A DNA stretch of 64,000 nt from Synergistaceae bacterium (GTDB lineage: Bacteria > Synergistota > Synergistia > Synergistales > Aminobacteriaceae). The translations under genes were made by a program, and so were the position numbers. Below, in pieces: positions 33,745-43,105 of this stretch. Location: contig JAHDKT010000029.1 in NCBI GenBank assembly GCA_018436725.1, positions 186,001 to 250,000 on the forward strand, read 5' to 3'. A model generated the notes under the pieces. It saw only the letters and a program-made list of their open reading frames with translations. It searched no databases and was not told the origin of the DNA. The first letter of the stretch is position 1, and every line of letters starts with the position of its first letter.

Positions 33745-34797
33745 TTATTTCGCCCCCTCGATCCATGGTCTGGGATCAACCGATTTCCCCTCCTTCAGAA
33801 CGTGGAAGACGAACCTCGGTTCCGAGCCTTGGGCCTCTCCTACGAGCGCGATGCGCGTTCCTCGTTTGATTTTCTCGCCGGATTTGACGTAGATGACCCC
33901 CAGCCCGCCGTAGAAGGTGGCGATTCCGTCCCCGTGATTCAAAAAGATCGCGTTGCCGAAGTTACGCATCCACCCTCCGTGGAGTACCGTCGCGTCCGCC
34001 GCCGCATGGACGGGCTCCCCGAGAGTCGCTTTTGCCGAGAGCCCCTCGCCGAAACTCGTTCCCGTATGGGCGGGCGGAGTGCCGCCTCGCAAGGGCCATG
34101 TCAGAAGGAGATGTGGGGAGGGGGCCGGCGCAGGCAGGGGGTCGGGTTTCTTCTCGGCGACCGGTTCTTTCTTCGTCGGCGCGGGTTGCACGGGCGCATC
34201 CGCCTTCTCTTCCGCGCTTCCCGGAATTGAAAGCGTCTCGCCGATTTTGATAATAGACTTTTCCGTGAGTCCGTTCGCCTGCAGCAGCGAGGTCAGCGAA
34301 ACGCCGTAGGTCCTGGAGATGCGGTACAGCGTATCTCCCTCGCGGATCGTATGCGTCCTCGCAGCTCCGGCAGGGGGAGCCTCGGTCGCCCGAGCGGCGG
34401 AAGCGTATGAAGATGCGCCCGGCGCCGGCGCAGCTGTCTTCGGCGCGGAGATTTTCTCTTCCTGGGCGGAATCGGCCGTCAACGGCGTTAAAAATTCATC
34501 GGAGTACCTTGGTTTCGGCCATGCTCCCAGGCCGCGGCGCTTTGCTTCGTAGAGTGTTGCGAGGACATTTCCCGGTGATTTGGGAATGAGCAGAACCGTC
34601 CCGGCGGAGGGCAGCGCCTCGGTTGCCGCAAGTCCGTTGGCGGCCGCGAGGTTTGCCGGGTCGACGCCGTGTCTCTCGGCTACGGAGCCGATCGTATCTC
34701 CGATCTTCACAGTGTAGACGCTGAAGGGGTTCTGCTCCGCGAAGGCGGAGGCGATCTGAATCGTGAGAAGGAGTGCAAGGAATAGAATTCTTCTCAT
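33745..34797 (-). CDS. LysM-LytM (M23-like) envelope protein with degenerate active site
   Basis: 350-aa exported protein. Signal peptide RRILFLALLLTIQIASAFA; ATG 34797 follows AAGGAGG. Two LysM peptidoglycan-binding domains (about 27-75, YTVKIGDTIGSVAERHGV; about 153-197, HTIREGDTLYRISRTYGV), a Pro/Ala/Lys linker and a C-terminal LytM domain (about 235-345). In LytM the catalytic HLH segment reads PRFVFHV, the YAHLS His is replaced (FYGGLGV) and the HxGxD motif is HTGTSFG, so zinc binding is probably lost. This points to an EnvC/NlpD-type activator of cell-wall amidases rather than an endopeptidase. Confidence 0.88.
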   Translation of the reverse strand: MRRILFLALLLTIQIASAFAEQNPFSVYTVKIGDTIGSVAERHGVDPANLAAANGLAATEALPSAGTVLLIPKSPGNVLATLYEAKRRGLGAWPKPRYSDEFLTPLTADSAQEEKISAPKTAAPAPGASSYASAARATEAPPAGAARTHTIREGDTLYRISRTYGVSLTSLLQANGLTEKSIIKIGETLSIPGSAEEKADAPVQPAPTKKEPVAEKKPDPLPAPAPSPHLLLTWPLRGGTPPAHTGTSFGEGLSAKATLGEPVHAAADATVLHGGWMRNFGNAIFLNHGDGIATFYGGLGVIYVKSGEKIKRGTRIALVGEAQGSEPRFVFHVLKEGKSVDPRPWIEGAK

Positions 34798-34984
34798 GCT
34801 GCTATTACCTCCTTGCGTCCCGAAGGACGGAAAGTTCTCTTCGCCCGTGCCGCTGTTTTCGGCCGGGGAGCGAATGCTACTCTGTACTATAATATACCTC
34901 GAAAAAGCGATGAGATGGAAGCGGTTCGGCGAACCCTGTCCATATTCCTCCGCTTCGTATATTCCAAAGAAACGAGATGATTCC

Positions 34985-35722
34985 GTGTTTGAAGCCGAAT
35001 ACTCCATACCTTACGCGGGGATCGGGCCTGACGGCGCGATGAAGCTCCCCGTCCTTCTCGATATTCTCCAGGATATGGCCGACCGAGATGCGCACAGGAT
35101 GTCAATGACCGTGGCGGATCTTCTTCCAAAAGGTTTGAGCTGGGTGCTGCGTCAGTACCGGGTTGTCGTGGACCGCTACCCGGGCTACGAGAGCATGCTG
35201 CGCGTCAAGACCTGGCACGAACCGCGGCGCAACCTGCATTCGATCCGCACTTTCGAGGTGCGCGACGCCTCCGGACCTGTTGCGTCGGCGTGGACGAGCT
35301 GGATCCTCATCGATACGGTGCGGGGACGTCCTCTCCGTCTCGACCGGCATGCCACCGAGGTGTACACGAAGGAGGCGTGCCCTGTGGAGGGCGAGGCCCC
35401 CTCGCTTCCCGTAGTCCGGGACTTCGCGTACGATACTTTTTTCTCCGTCCGCAGATGGGATCTGGACAGGAACGCCCATGTAAACAACGCGGTATACTTC
35501 TCGTGGGCGATCGAAGCGGTATCCGACGATATCGCCGCCGTATTCGAGCCTGTCGGAGTGGAGGCGGAATACTTGAAGCCCGTGGAAAAGAACGGCGAGG
35601 TCCGCGTCAGAACAGCGCCGTTCCCCGCGGACGAAGAGGGCCGCACCTTCTTTCATTCGATCGTCGGTCCGGACGGAGAGGCGAAAGCTGCCTTCGTGAC
35701 GCGCTGGAGAGCGCGTCAATGA
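34985..35722 (+). CDS. Acyl-ACP thioesterase (FatA/FatB-like)
   Basis: 245-aa double-hot-dog enzyme releasing fatty acids from acyl carrier protein. Seen: the family-like N-terminus FEAEYSIPYAGIGPDGAMKLPVLLDILQDMADRDA, LSWVLRQYRVVVDRYPGY and WTSWILIDTVRGRPLRL, then the catalytic-region motif RRWDLDRNAHVNNAVYFSWAIEA, with Asp, Asn and His in DLDRNAHVNN. GTG 34985 gives a family-like start although its ribosome-binding site is weak; ATG 34910 is an alternative but lies only about 17 bp beyond a TATAAT at 34888-34893. It stands alone between a LysM protein and the ROK regulator. Confidence 0.87.
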   Translation: MFEAEYSIPYAGIGPDGAMKLPVLLDILQDMADRDAHRMSMTVADLLPKGLSWVLRQYRVVVDRYPGYESMLRVKTWHEPRRNLHSIRTFEVRDASGPVASAWTSWILIDTVRGRPLRLDRHATEVYTKEACPVEGEAPSLPVVRDFAYDTFFSVRRWDLDRNAHVNNAVYFSWAIEAVSDDIAAVFEPVGVEAEYLKPVEKNGEVRVRTAPFPADEEGRTFFHSIVGPDGEAKAAFVTRWRARQ

Positions 35723-35744
35723 ACATTCGAAAGAAAATTCGCCA

Positions 35745-35773
35745 TTGACAAGTCCTCTCTTTCTCTCTAGAAT
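35745..35773 (+). promoter_or_regulatory. Sigma-70 promoter of the ROK/sugar operon
   Basis: TTGACA (35745-35750), 17-bp spacer, TAGAAT (35768-35773), followed by an AT-rich stretch (35778-35800) that could hold the ROK operator. Confidence 0.85.
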
Positions 35774-35846
35774 TGGTTTGTTTCATCAATAAATTAATCT
35801 CAGTACCGGGAGCCGCCTTATCGATTCGATGCAGAGGAGGGACGGG

Positions 35847-37040
35847 ATGAGAATCCGGAGCATCAACGCAGAAAAAATGGGTCTTTCGAACAGACTGACC
35901 CTGCTGAACCTTATCCGCACCACCCCCGGCGTAAGCAGGCGGGAACTTGCCCGCCTCGCCGGGCTCGATCCCAGCACTGTGACCAAGATCATCGCCTCGC
36001 TTCTCGAAAAGGGGCTCGTCGTCGAGCATGGCGTGCGCGACGCAGACCATCCCGGAAGAAAATCCATCATGCTCCGGGTCCACCGCGAGGCGGCGGTGGC
36101 GCTCATAGCGGAGATCGGCGTCGAAAAAACACGGATTGCAACCGGATTTCTCGACGCCTCGTTCGAGGTTCTGGATGAGTTCGACACACCGCCCGAAGAG
36201 AACGCCTTTTTTTCCGCCTTTACCGCCAGCCTGCGAAGCAAGGCCTTCGGTTTCGAACATCCGGAGTACTGCGCACTCAGCGTCTCCGTCCCGGGGATGG
36301 TGGAGTGGGGCAGCAACGTGCTGCGGTATCTTCCTCACATGGGGTGGAGAAACGTCGATTTTGAAGCGCGCCTCGGCCATCTGCTCCCCGAAATGCACCT
36401 GCCCGTCTTCACGGCGAACGAGGCAAAGCTTTCGCTGATCGCGGAGATGTTTCAGAACGGAGGCGTTTCAAGGCTGCACAGCGGCGTGTACGTATACCTC
36501 TCGCAGGGAGTGGGGGGCGCCATCCTCATGGGTGACAAGATCATCCACGGCCTGAGCAATACCGCGGGCGAACTCGGACATATGACGGTGGATCCCTCGG
36601 GTCCCCTCTGTCACTGCGGCAATAGGGGGTGCTTCGAGACGTTCGTCTCCATCGATACTGTTGTGAAAAACTACGAGCGCCGAGGCGCGATGCTGCCGAA
36701 CGACGACTTTCGGGGAAAGTTCCGTTCGCTCCTCCGTCTTTTCTCCGAGGGGAACGTCCACGCCCGGGAGATTCTCGACGATATGGGGCGTTCCCTTTCC
36801 ACAGGCATCGCCAACCTCGTAAACATTCTGAATCCGGATTTCATCATGCTCGGTGGCATGGGCTCCATTCTGCCCCCTTCCTTTGTCGCCGTTCTAGCCG
36901 AAGAAGTGGCAAAAAAGGCGCCGGGCGCCGCCTCGCCCGCTTTCTTGCTCACCGCGGCCTCGTTGGGCATAGAATCAGCAGCGATGGAAGGGGCTACTCT
37001 CATGGCGATGAATCATTTTGTAAAGAAGGCAATTAAATAA
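35847..37040 (+). CDS. ROK-family transcriptional regulator (NagC/XylR type)
   Basis: 397-aa repressor with an N-terminal winged helix (RLTLLNLIRTTPGVSRRELARLAGLDPSTVTKIIASLLEKGLV, about 15-58) and a ROK sugar-kinase-like domain. Seen: GHMTVDPSGPLCHCGNRGCFETFVS with the His-Cys3 structural zinc site, GVYVYLSQGVGGAIL and NLVNILNPDFIMLGG. ATG 35847 follows GAGGAGGG. First gene of the sugar transporter run, so it probably senses the imported sugar and represses the operon; this also fits the XylR-like family name and the xylose isomerase at the far end. Confidence 0.9.
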   Translation: MRIRSINAEKMGLSNRLTLLNLIRTTPGVSRRELARLAGLDPSTVTKIIASLLEKGLVVEHGVRDADHPGRKSIMLRVHREAAVALIAEIGVEKTRIATGFLDASFEVLDEFDTPPEENAFFSAFTASLRSKAFGFEHPEYCALSVSVPGMVEWGSNVLRYLPHMGWRNVDFEARLGHLLPEMHLPVFTANEAKLSLIAEMFQNGGVSRLHSGVYVYLSQGVGGAILMGDKIIHGLSNTAGELGHMTVDPSGPLCHCGNRGCFETFVSIDTVVKNYERRGAMLPNDDFRGKFRSLLRLFSEGNVHAREILDDMGRSLSTGIANLVNILNPDFIMLGGMGSILPPSFVAVLAEEVAKKAPGAASPAFLLTAASLGIESAAMEGATLMAMNHFVKKAIK

Positions 37041-37113
37041 CTTTTTCTTCGCCGTTATTCATGGAATTATGAAAATGTTTTCAACGAATATATGTACGAT
37101 AGGAGAGATTGAA

Positions 37114-38229
37114 ATGCTTATCCGTCTTCAGGAAGTGGAAATCAAGCATCAGCGCCTCATCGGTGTAATGGAGAAGAAAAATCTTAACGCTATTTTTATA
37201 CGAAGACAAAATAACTTCGCATGGGCCACCGGGGGCGGGATAAATATCGTCTGGACCGCAACGGAAGTAGGTATGAATGCATTTCTGCTCTTCTTGAAAA
37301 ATGGAGAACGTTTTCTTATTTGTAATACCATAGAAGCGCCTCGGATGGAAGGGGAGGAACTTTCCGGGCTTGGCTTCAAGACGTTGAGCCACGAGTGGTT
37401 CGAAGACCGTGAAGCCGAGTTGGTGAAGCAGGCTGCCGGCGATTTGGACAAAGTTGGCTGCGATGTGCCGTTCTTCTCTTGTCCTGTAGTCTCTCAGGAT
37501 GTGCAGGAGTGCCGATACAGCCTTCTCGACTGCGAGATCGATCGTTTTCTGTTCCTCGGCCGGAGACTTTCGGAAGTCTCGGAGAAAGTTCTTCTCGGCC
37601 TTCGCCCGGGAGATACGGACTGCGATCTTGCAGGGAGAGCGGCGAAGGAACTTTGGAAGGACCGTATCGATGTGATCAACTTCATGATCGCCGCTGACGA
37701 GAGAGCATTCGACTTCCGCCATCCCGTGCCCGTGAACCGCATGATCAAGAAGTACGTCATGTTCTGCTGTAACGCACGCTACAAGGGGTTCATCACCACG
37801 ATAACCCGCATCGCCCACATCGGGAAGATCGATCCGAAATTGAAAAAGCAATATGAAGACAATGTCGAGATCGAATGCCGCATGATCGCCGCGTCCAGAC
37901 CGGGTGTTCCGACGAGCGTTCCTGTGCAGATCGCGTTTGATGCGTACGAGAGCATGGGATACTCCGGAGAAGCTGTGAAGCACCATCAGGGCGGCGCAAT
38001 GGGGTACCATGCGCGAGACACCATCGCCACGAGGACATCCAAAGACCTGATCCTCGAAAATCAAGCTTTCTGCTGGAACCCGTCCATAGCCGGGACTAAA
38101 TCGGAAGACGGTTTTATAGTCACGGCGGAGGGGCCGCTGTTCATAACAAGTCCTGTGATTTTCCCCGTTCTTGATCTTGAGATCGACGGAGTGCGCTTCA
38201 GACGTCCCGATATCTTCATTATCGACTAG
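37114..38229 (+). CDS. M24-fold protein (creatinase/aminopeptidase P-like) lacking metal ligands
   Basis: 371-aa protein of the pita-bread (M24) fold. N-terminal creatinase-like domain (RHNNF-type RRQNNFAWATGGG) and a C-terminal catalytic-type domain. Of the five metal ligands of aminopeptidase P, the two Asp positions read Cys and Thr (MFCCNARYKGFITTITR) and the first Glu reads Asn (FCWNPS); the His region (HHQGGAMGYHARD) and last Glu (KSEDGFIVT) remain. This resembles creatinase, which works without metal. ATG 37114 follows GGAGAG. Located between the ROK regulator and a sugar-binding protein; role unknown. Confidence 0.75.
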   Translation: MLIRLQEVEIKHQRLIGVMEKKNLNAIFIRRQNNFAWATGGGINIVWTATEVGMNAFLLFLKNGERFLICNTIEAPRMEGEELSGLGFKTLSHEWFEDREAELVKQAAGDLDKVGCDVPFFSCPVVSQDVQECRYSLLDCEIDRFLFLGRRLSEVSEKVLLGLRPGDTDCDLAGRAAKELWKDRIDVINFMIAADERAFDFRHPVPVNRMIKKYVMFCCNARYKGFITTITRIAHIGKIDPKLKKQYEDNVEIECRMIAASRPGVPTSVPVQIAFDAYESMGYSGEAVKHHQGGAMGYHARDTIATRTSKDLILENQAFCWNPSIAGTKSEDGFIVTAEGPLFITSPVIFPVLDLEIDGVRFRRPDIFIID

Positions 38230-38291
38230 ACTGGTGCGGACCGGTCTATTCAATACACGCACGGCATGTGCGCAAACAGGAGGGATTGTTC

Positions 38292-39302
38292 ATGAGGAGA
38301 GTCGTATCGGTTGTTCTGGCTGTAGCTGTACTTGTAACGGGGCTGTTGGTCGTAGGCGGGGGGTACATGGTGGCGAACGCCGCTTCGTCGGATATGGTGA
38401 TCGCAAATCTTCCGAAAGCGGTAGGCGGAGCTTGGTTCAACAGAATGAAGGTCGGTTTCGAGAAATTCAACAAGGATACTGGAATCGAGACCTTCCAGAC
38501 TGGGGCTGACCGCGGAGACGCAGCACTCCAGGTGCGCGAGGTAGAAAATCTCATCGCTCAGCGCGTCGATGCCATCGCGGTGGTTCCCGTCTCTCAGGAA
38601 GCTCTCGAACCGAGCCTGAAAAAGGCGATGGAAGCCGGAATAATCGTAATCTCCCATGAGGCGGCCGGAATAGAGAACGTCCACTACAATGTCGAGGCGT
38701 TCGATAATGCCGCCTACGGAGCGCATCTTATGGACCAGCTTGCAAAAGCGATGGGCGAAGAAGGCGAGTACATTGTTTGCGTCGGATCGCTCACTGCAAG
38801 ATCCCACATGGAGTGGGCAAACGGCGCCGTTGCGCGTCAGAAAGCGGCGTATCCAAAGATGAAGTGCGTGAACGAAACTGCGTTCATCGAAACGAACTAC
38901 AATCAGAAGGCGTCAAGGGAGAAGGGCGCCGAGATTATGAAGACCTATCCTGAACTCAAAGGATTCTTCGTGACCTCCGCAACCGACCTTCCCGGATTTG
39001 CGCTCGCCATCGAGGATGCCAAGAAAGAGGGGCAGATTCGCCTCGTCGGCAACGGTCTGCCATCCGCCAACAAGGACTACATCCTTTCGGGCGCGCTCAC
39101 GTTCCTCGGCTGCTGGGATCCCGCCGACACCGGATATGTGATGGCGAAAGTCGCCAAGATCGTCAAGGACGGCGGAGCGGTCAAGACTGGCGACGACCTT
39201 GGTGTGGAAGGGTACAACAACGTTGTTCTGAAGGGCAATATCATCATCGGCGAAGCTTGGAGAAACGTGACCAAGGACACTTTGGACAAGAATAATTTCT
39301 AG
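38292..39302 (+). CDS. Sugar ABC transporter substrate-binding protein (system 1)
   Basis: 336-aa periplasmic binding protein of the ribose/AI-2 type I family. Signal peptide at 1-30 (RRVVSVVLAVAVLVTGLLVVGGGYMVANA); ATG 38292 follows AGGAGGG. Seen: the lobe motifs FQTGADRGDAALQVREVENLIAQRVDAIAVVPVS and AFDNAAYGAHLMDQLAKAMG, like LsrB/RbsB proteins. Followed by a 12-bp GC hairpin (39318-39350), then ATPase and two permease genes, an order also seen in AI-2 and rhamnose importers. Ligand not assignable. Confidence 0.9.
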   Translation: MRRVVSVVLAVAVLVTGLLVVGGGYMVANAASSDMVIANLPKAVGGAWFNRMKVGFEKFNKDTGIETFQTGADRGDAALQVREVENLIAQRVDAIAVVPVSQEALEPSLKKAMEAGIIVISHEAAGIENVHYNVEAFDNAAYGAHLMDQLAKAMGEEGEYIVCVGSLTARSHMEWANGAVARQKAAYPKMKCVNETAFIETNYNQKASREKGAEIMKTYPELKGFFVTSATDLPGFALAIEDAKKEGQIRLVGNGLPSANKDYILSGALTFLGCWDPADTGYVMAKVAKIVKDGGAVKTGDDLGVEGYNNVVLKGNIIIGEAWRNVTKDTLDKNNF

Positions 39303-39317
39303 TTCGGTCTGTTTTTT

Positions 39318-39350
39318 CTCCGGCGGGAGGCGGCGCCGCTCCCGCCGGAG
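39318..39350 (+). repeat. Intercistronic hairpin after SBP 1
   Basis: CTCCGGCGGGAG (39318-39329) and CTCCCGCCGGAG (39339-39350) pair perfectly around a 9-nt loop; no T tract follows. It probably stabilises the binding-protein mRNA or limits read-through. Confidence 0.7.
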
Positions 39351-39377
39351 GCACACGGATGCAAGGGAGAGAGCGCG

Positions 39378-40865
39378 ATGACGGATCCCGTGATTCAGCT
39401 GACGAACATCAACAAATCGTTTTCAGGGTTCAAGGTGCTTTCCAACATCAACCTCACGGTGAATGCAGGAGAGATACTGTGCCTTGTCGGTGAGAACGGG
39501 TGCGGCAAATCGACGCTCATCAAGATCATCTCCGGCGTGTACGAGGCGGATGAAGGGAGAATAACCCTCAACGGAAGGTATTACCCGTCGCTCATTCCGA
39601 CGGATTCGATCAAAGAGGGCATCCACGTTATCTATCAGGATTTTTCGGTGTTTCCGAACCTTACCGTGGCCGAGAACATCGCCCTCGGAACGCAGCTTGT
39701 GCAAGGGAAAAAATTTATCGACTGGCCGCGGATACGGGACGACGCCGCCCAATCGCTCGAACTGATCGGCGTGAACATAGATCTCGATGAAGAGGTTGGA
39801 AAACTTCCCGTCGCGCAGAAACAGATAGTGGCGATTTCAAGAGCGATTCTTCAGGATGCCAGGCTCATTATCATGGACGAGCCGACAACTGCTCTGACGC
39901 AGAAAGAAATCATGCGCCTCTATACGATCATAGACAATCTTTCGAGACGTGGAATCGCGGTGATTTTCGTGAGCCACAAGCTCGACGAAGTTTTTCGCAT
40001 AAGCAGGCGAATCGCCGTCATCCGAAACGGCGAGATGGTGGTCGACGAGAGAGTGGAGAATTTTCAAAAGGAAAAACTCGTATACTATATGACCGGACAG
40101 GAGATAGAAGTCGAGGCTTTCCACTTTTTCCCGAAAGGCTACGAGAGCGTCCTTCGGGTTGAGAATCTGACCATCGACGGCGCTTTCTACGATGTTTCGT
40201 TTGAGCTGTTGCGGGGAGAGATTCTGGGAATCACGGGCCAGCTCGGCTCCGGACGGACGGAACTTGCGAAGGCTTTGTTCGGAATACTGAAGACTCGCTC
40301 CGGACGGATCTTCGTCAACGGGAAGCCCGTGAAATTCCGCAGCATACAGGATGCCCTCGCGGAAAAGATAGCCTATGTCCCTGAAGACCGTCTGACGGAG
40401 GGCCTGTTCATGAACCGGTCGGTTACGGACAACGTCAATGCCGCCATCGTCGATTCGATGACGAGGCTGTCGTTTCTTATCGATGAGAAAAAGATGGTTG
40501 AAGAGGCGGAGAAACAGATCGCCGAACTCAGCGTAAAAGCGCCTTCGGTGGATGTTCTGGCCAATACGTTTTCAGGAGGGAACCAGCAAAGGATCGTAAT
40601 GGCGAAGTGGCTTGCGACAAGGCCGGAAATTCTGATTCTGAACGGCCCCACGGTCGGCGTCGATGTGAAGTCGAAGAGCGAGATACATCGAATCGTCAAG
40701 TCGCTCGCCCACGAGGGGTTCGCCGTGATCATGATCTCGGACGATATCGGAGAGCTGTTGACAACTACGAACAGAATAATTGTCATGAACTCGGGCCGGA
40801 TGATCTACGAGACGAATACCGCGGAGACGGACAGCGAAACCCTTGAAAGCAGAATAACGGAATGA
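39378..40865 (+). CDS. Sugar ABC transporter ATPase, two-domain (RbsA/MglA type, system 1)
   Basis: 495-aa protein with two ABC domains. First domain: Walker A GENGCGKST near residue 40, signature-type KLPVAQKQIVAISRAI and Walker B RLIIMDEPTT. Second domain (from about 245): GSGRTE in place of a normal Walker A, signature FSGGNQQRIVMAKWL and a Walker B ending in LILNGPTVGVD where Asp-Glu is normally found (Asn-Gly here), so only the first site should hydrolyse ATP. That degenerate second site is common in the CUT2 family. It energises the two permeases that follow. Confidence 0.94.
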   Translation: MTDPVIQLTNINKSFSGFKVLSNINLTVNAGEILCLVGENGCGKSTLIKIISGVYEADEGRITLNGRYYPSLIPTDSIKEGIHVIYQDFSVFPNLTVAENIALGTQLVQGKKFIDWPRIRDDAAQSLELIGVNIDLDEEVGKLPVAQKQIVAISRAILQDARLIIMDEPTTALTQKEIMRLYTIIDNLSRRGIAVIFVSHKLDEVFRISRRIAVIRNGEMVVDERVENFQKEKLVYYMTGQEIEVEAFHFFPKGYESVLRVENLTIDGAFYDVSFELLRGEILGITGQLGSGRTELAKALFGILKTRSGRIFVNGKPVKFRSIQDALAEKIAYVPEDRLTEGLFMNRSVTDNVNAAIVDSMTRLSFLIDEKKMVEEAEKQIAELSVKAPSVDVLANTFSGGNQQRIVMAKWLATRPEILILNGPTVGVDVKSKSEIHRIVKSLAHEGFAVIMISDDIGELLTTTNRIIVMNSGRMIYETNTAETDSETLESRITE

Positions 40866-40911
40866 AGGACTCTCGAAGAGTGAACACTATGCTGTTGAGC
40901 GAGGTCGGCGA

Positions 40912-41919
40912 ATGATTCCATTGCATAAGTCTCTGGTAAAATTCACCAGAAGCAACGAATGTGTTGTTCTTTGTGTTTTTATTGCCGTGGCGTTTCTTTT
41001 CGGCTTTATCAATCCTGCTTTTTTCACGGTCAGAAACTTTTACGATCTTCTTCAAAGCATCGGCGTAAACGGCATCTTCGCGTGCGGCGTCATGCTCGTC
41101 ATCATCAACGGAGGAATCGACCTCTCGTTCATGGCCATCTCGATTTGCGCGGCCTATATCACGACCAGAGGGCTCATCGCGATAGGCTTCGACGGCCCTA
41201 TTATCGTCATGTTCGCCATGTCGGGGGTCATAGGGATGCTTTTCGGGCTCTGCAACTCTTTCCTCATTTCCAAGTTCAAAATTCCGATTTTCATCGTCAC
41301 GATAAGCATAGCGAACGTCATCCGGGGGCTTGTCATGGCTTTCGTCGGAAACGAGTATGTTCCCAGTTCCAGGATGCCCTCCTGCACTGTGGAGTTTTCC
41401 AGAAGGTTCTGGTTCAACGCCGTCGATGCTTCGGGAAGTCAGTACGGCCTGCATTTTTCCGTCTTCATTACGCTCGGCATCATGCTTTTCACGGCCTTCA
41501 TACTCAGATATACGCTCATCGGAAGAGGCGTCTATGCGCTGGGAGGCGACGCTGTCTCCGCAGAGCGCATCGGCTACAACCTGAAGAAACTCCGTCACTT
41601 TATTTACGGCTACGCAGGGATGCTTGCCGGAATCGCCGGGATTATTTACGTGAGCAACAACCGTATGGCCGACCCCGTGAGCTTCCAGGGCGAAGAGCTT
41701 ACCGTCATCGCCGCCGTGGTCATGGGAGGAGTCAAGATCACCGGCGGAAAAGGGACCATGTTCGGAGTGCTGCTCGGACTGCTGCTCACGCAGATGATCA
41801 ACAACAATCTGGTGCTTATCAAGGTGCCCTCCTATTGGCAGCGTTTCACGTTCGGATGTCTGGTTATAGTGGCCGTGGTCTTTCAGGCCCTGCGCGAGCG
41901 GAAACAGGCGAAGCTCTGA
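40912..41919 (+). CDS. Sugar ABC transporter permease (RbsC-like, system 1, first)
   Basis: 335-aa inner-membrane permease of the CUT2/branched-chain-type family (BPD_transp_2) with eight to ten helices. Seen: CGVMLVIINGGIDLSFMAISICAAYITT (typical RbsC GGIDLS motif), GRGVYALGGDAVSAERIGYNLKKLRHFIYGYAGMLAGIAGII (coupling loop) and VMGGVKITGGKGTMFGVLLGLLLTQMINNNL. Follows the ATPase by 46 bp and precedes a second, different permease by 14 bp, so the channel is probably a heterodimer. Confidence 0.93.
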   Translation: MIPLHKSLVKFTRSNECVVLCVFIAVAFLFGFINPAFFTVRNFYDLLQSIGVNGIFACGVMLVIINGGIDLSFMAISICAAYITTRGLIAIGFDGPIIVMFAMSGVIGMLFGLCNSFLISKFKIPIFIVTISIANVIRGLVMAFVGNEYVPSSRMPSCTVEFSRRFWFNAVDASGSQYGLHFSVFITLGIMLFTAFILRYTLIGRGVYALGGDAVSAERIGYNLKKLRHFIYGYAGMLAGIAGIIYVSNNRMADPVSFQGEELTVIAAVVMGGVKITGGKGTMFGVLLGLLLTQMINNNLVLIKVPSYWQRFTFGCLVIVAVVFQALRERKQAKL

Positions 41920-41933
41920 GAGGGTGGAGTTGA

Positions 41934-42989
41934 ATGAGTATGCTGAAGGAAAAATCAACGGCAATGAAGTCGATCAAAATCAATCAGACGACGGTGCAGC
42001 TTCTTCTCATCAATATCTTTATTTTTGCGCTTATGTCCTATCTGCGCCCCAACAGGTTCCTGACGCTGTTCAATTTCCAGTCGATGTGTTTCCAGTTTCC
42101 GGAGCCGGCGTTGCTGACCATCGGCATCGCCATCACGATGATTACAGCGGGAGCGGATCTTTCCATTGTCTCGACGGCAAATCTCGTCGCTACGCTGAAC
42201 GGCATGCTTCTTCTCTACGTGATGCCCTCCGATGCGTCGTCCGGAACGGTCCTTCTCTATCTTGCGCTCTGCCTGCTCATCGCCCTGGCGATCGGACTGA
42301 TCTGCGGCGCGATCAATGGAATCCTCGTCGCGAAACTCGGCATATTTCCGATTCTCGCGACTCTCGGAACCATGAATCTCTTCACCGGAATCAGCACGAT
42401 TCTTACCAAGGGGCAGGGGGTTTTCGGCGCATTTCCGGATGAACTCGTCTTCGTCGGATCGGGAATGCTTTTCGGTTTCCTTCCCGTTCCGCTCGTCATC
42501 TTCATGGTGATTCTCGCACTGGTGTATCTGTTGATCCATAAGACGCCCTACGGTCTGAAGACCCAGTGGTTCGGCTCGAACAGGAGGGCCAGCTTCTATT
42601 CGGGAATCGACAACGTGAAGACGGTTTTCAGAACCTACATGTTCTCGGCCCTTTTAGGGGCTTTTACAGGATTTCTGATTCTGGCGAGGACCAACTCCGC
42701 AAAAGCCGACTATGGAATGGCCTACGTAATGCAGGCGCTCCTCGCATCGGTGCTCGGCGGCGTCAGTCCTCTCGGCGGCAAGGGCAACATCTTCAACGTC
42801 TTTCTCGCCATCGTCGCGCTTCAGTTCCTCGACTCCGGATTCAACTTCCTGAGGATCAGCAGTTTCATCAGGTCGTCGACATACGGAGCGCTTCTCATAA
42901 TCGGTGTATTCCTTGAATATGTCTACAACCAGCGCCAGCAGAAAAAGATGGTGAAGAGGGCGCAGGAGGCTGCAACCAAAGCATCGTAA
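41934..42989 (+). CDS. Sugar ABC transporter permease (RbsC-like, system 1, second)
   Basis: 351-aa inner-membrane permease of the same family as its upstream neighbour but divergent from it. Seen: IGIAITMITAGADLSIVSTANLVATLNGMLL (GADLS replaces the usual GGIDLS), ILATLGTMNLFTGISTILTKGQGVFGAFP, GSNRRASFYSGIDNVKTVFRTYMFSALLGAFTGFLILARTNSAKADYG and GGVSPLGGKGNIFNVFLAIVALQFLDSGF. ATG 41934 with GGGTGGAG. Together with the first permease, ATPase and SBP it forms a complete importer. Confidence 0.92.
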   Translation: MSMLKEKSTAMKSIKINQTTVQLLLINIFIFALMSYLRPNRFLTLFNFQSMCFQFPEPALLTIGIAITMITAGADLSIVSTANLVATLNGMLLLYVMPSDASSGTVLLYLALCLLIALAIGLICGAINGILVAKLGIFPILATLGTMNLFTGISTILTKGQGVFGAFPDELVFVGSGMLFGFLPVPLVIFMVILALVYLLIHKTPYGLKTQWFGSNRRASFYSGIDNVKTVFRTYMFSALLGAFTGFLILARTNSAKADYGMAYVMQALLASVLGGVSPLGGKGNIFNVFLAIVALQFLDSGFNFLRISSFIRSSTYGALLIIGVFLEYVYNQRQQKKMVKRAQEAATKAS

Positions 42990-43105
42990 GTGATTGAGAA
43001 TGGTTACGGAAATAATGTGCTTGTCGTTGCGCATTCCGGGTTTTAAGTATGCTATGAAGCAGATTTTTCCAAAGGGACGCAATTATTTTCAGGGAGGTGG
43101 CTCTT

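Noticed and set aside
38292-42989. AI-2 (Lsr) importer
   Set aside because: SBP-ATPase-two-permease order fits Lsr, but no lsrK, lsrF or lsrG is present; the enzymes nearby are sugar-type, so AI-2 remains only one possibility.
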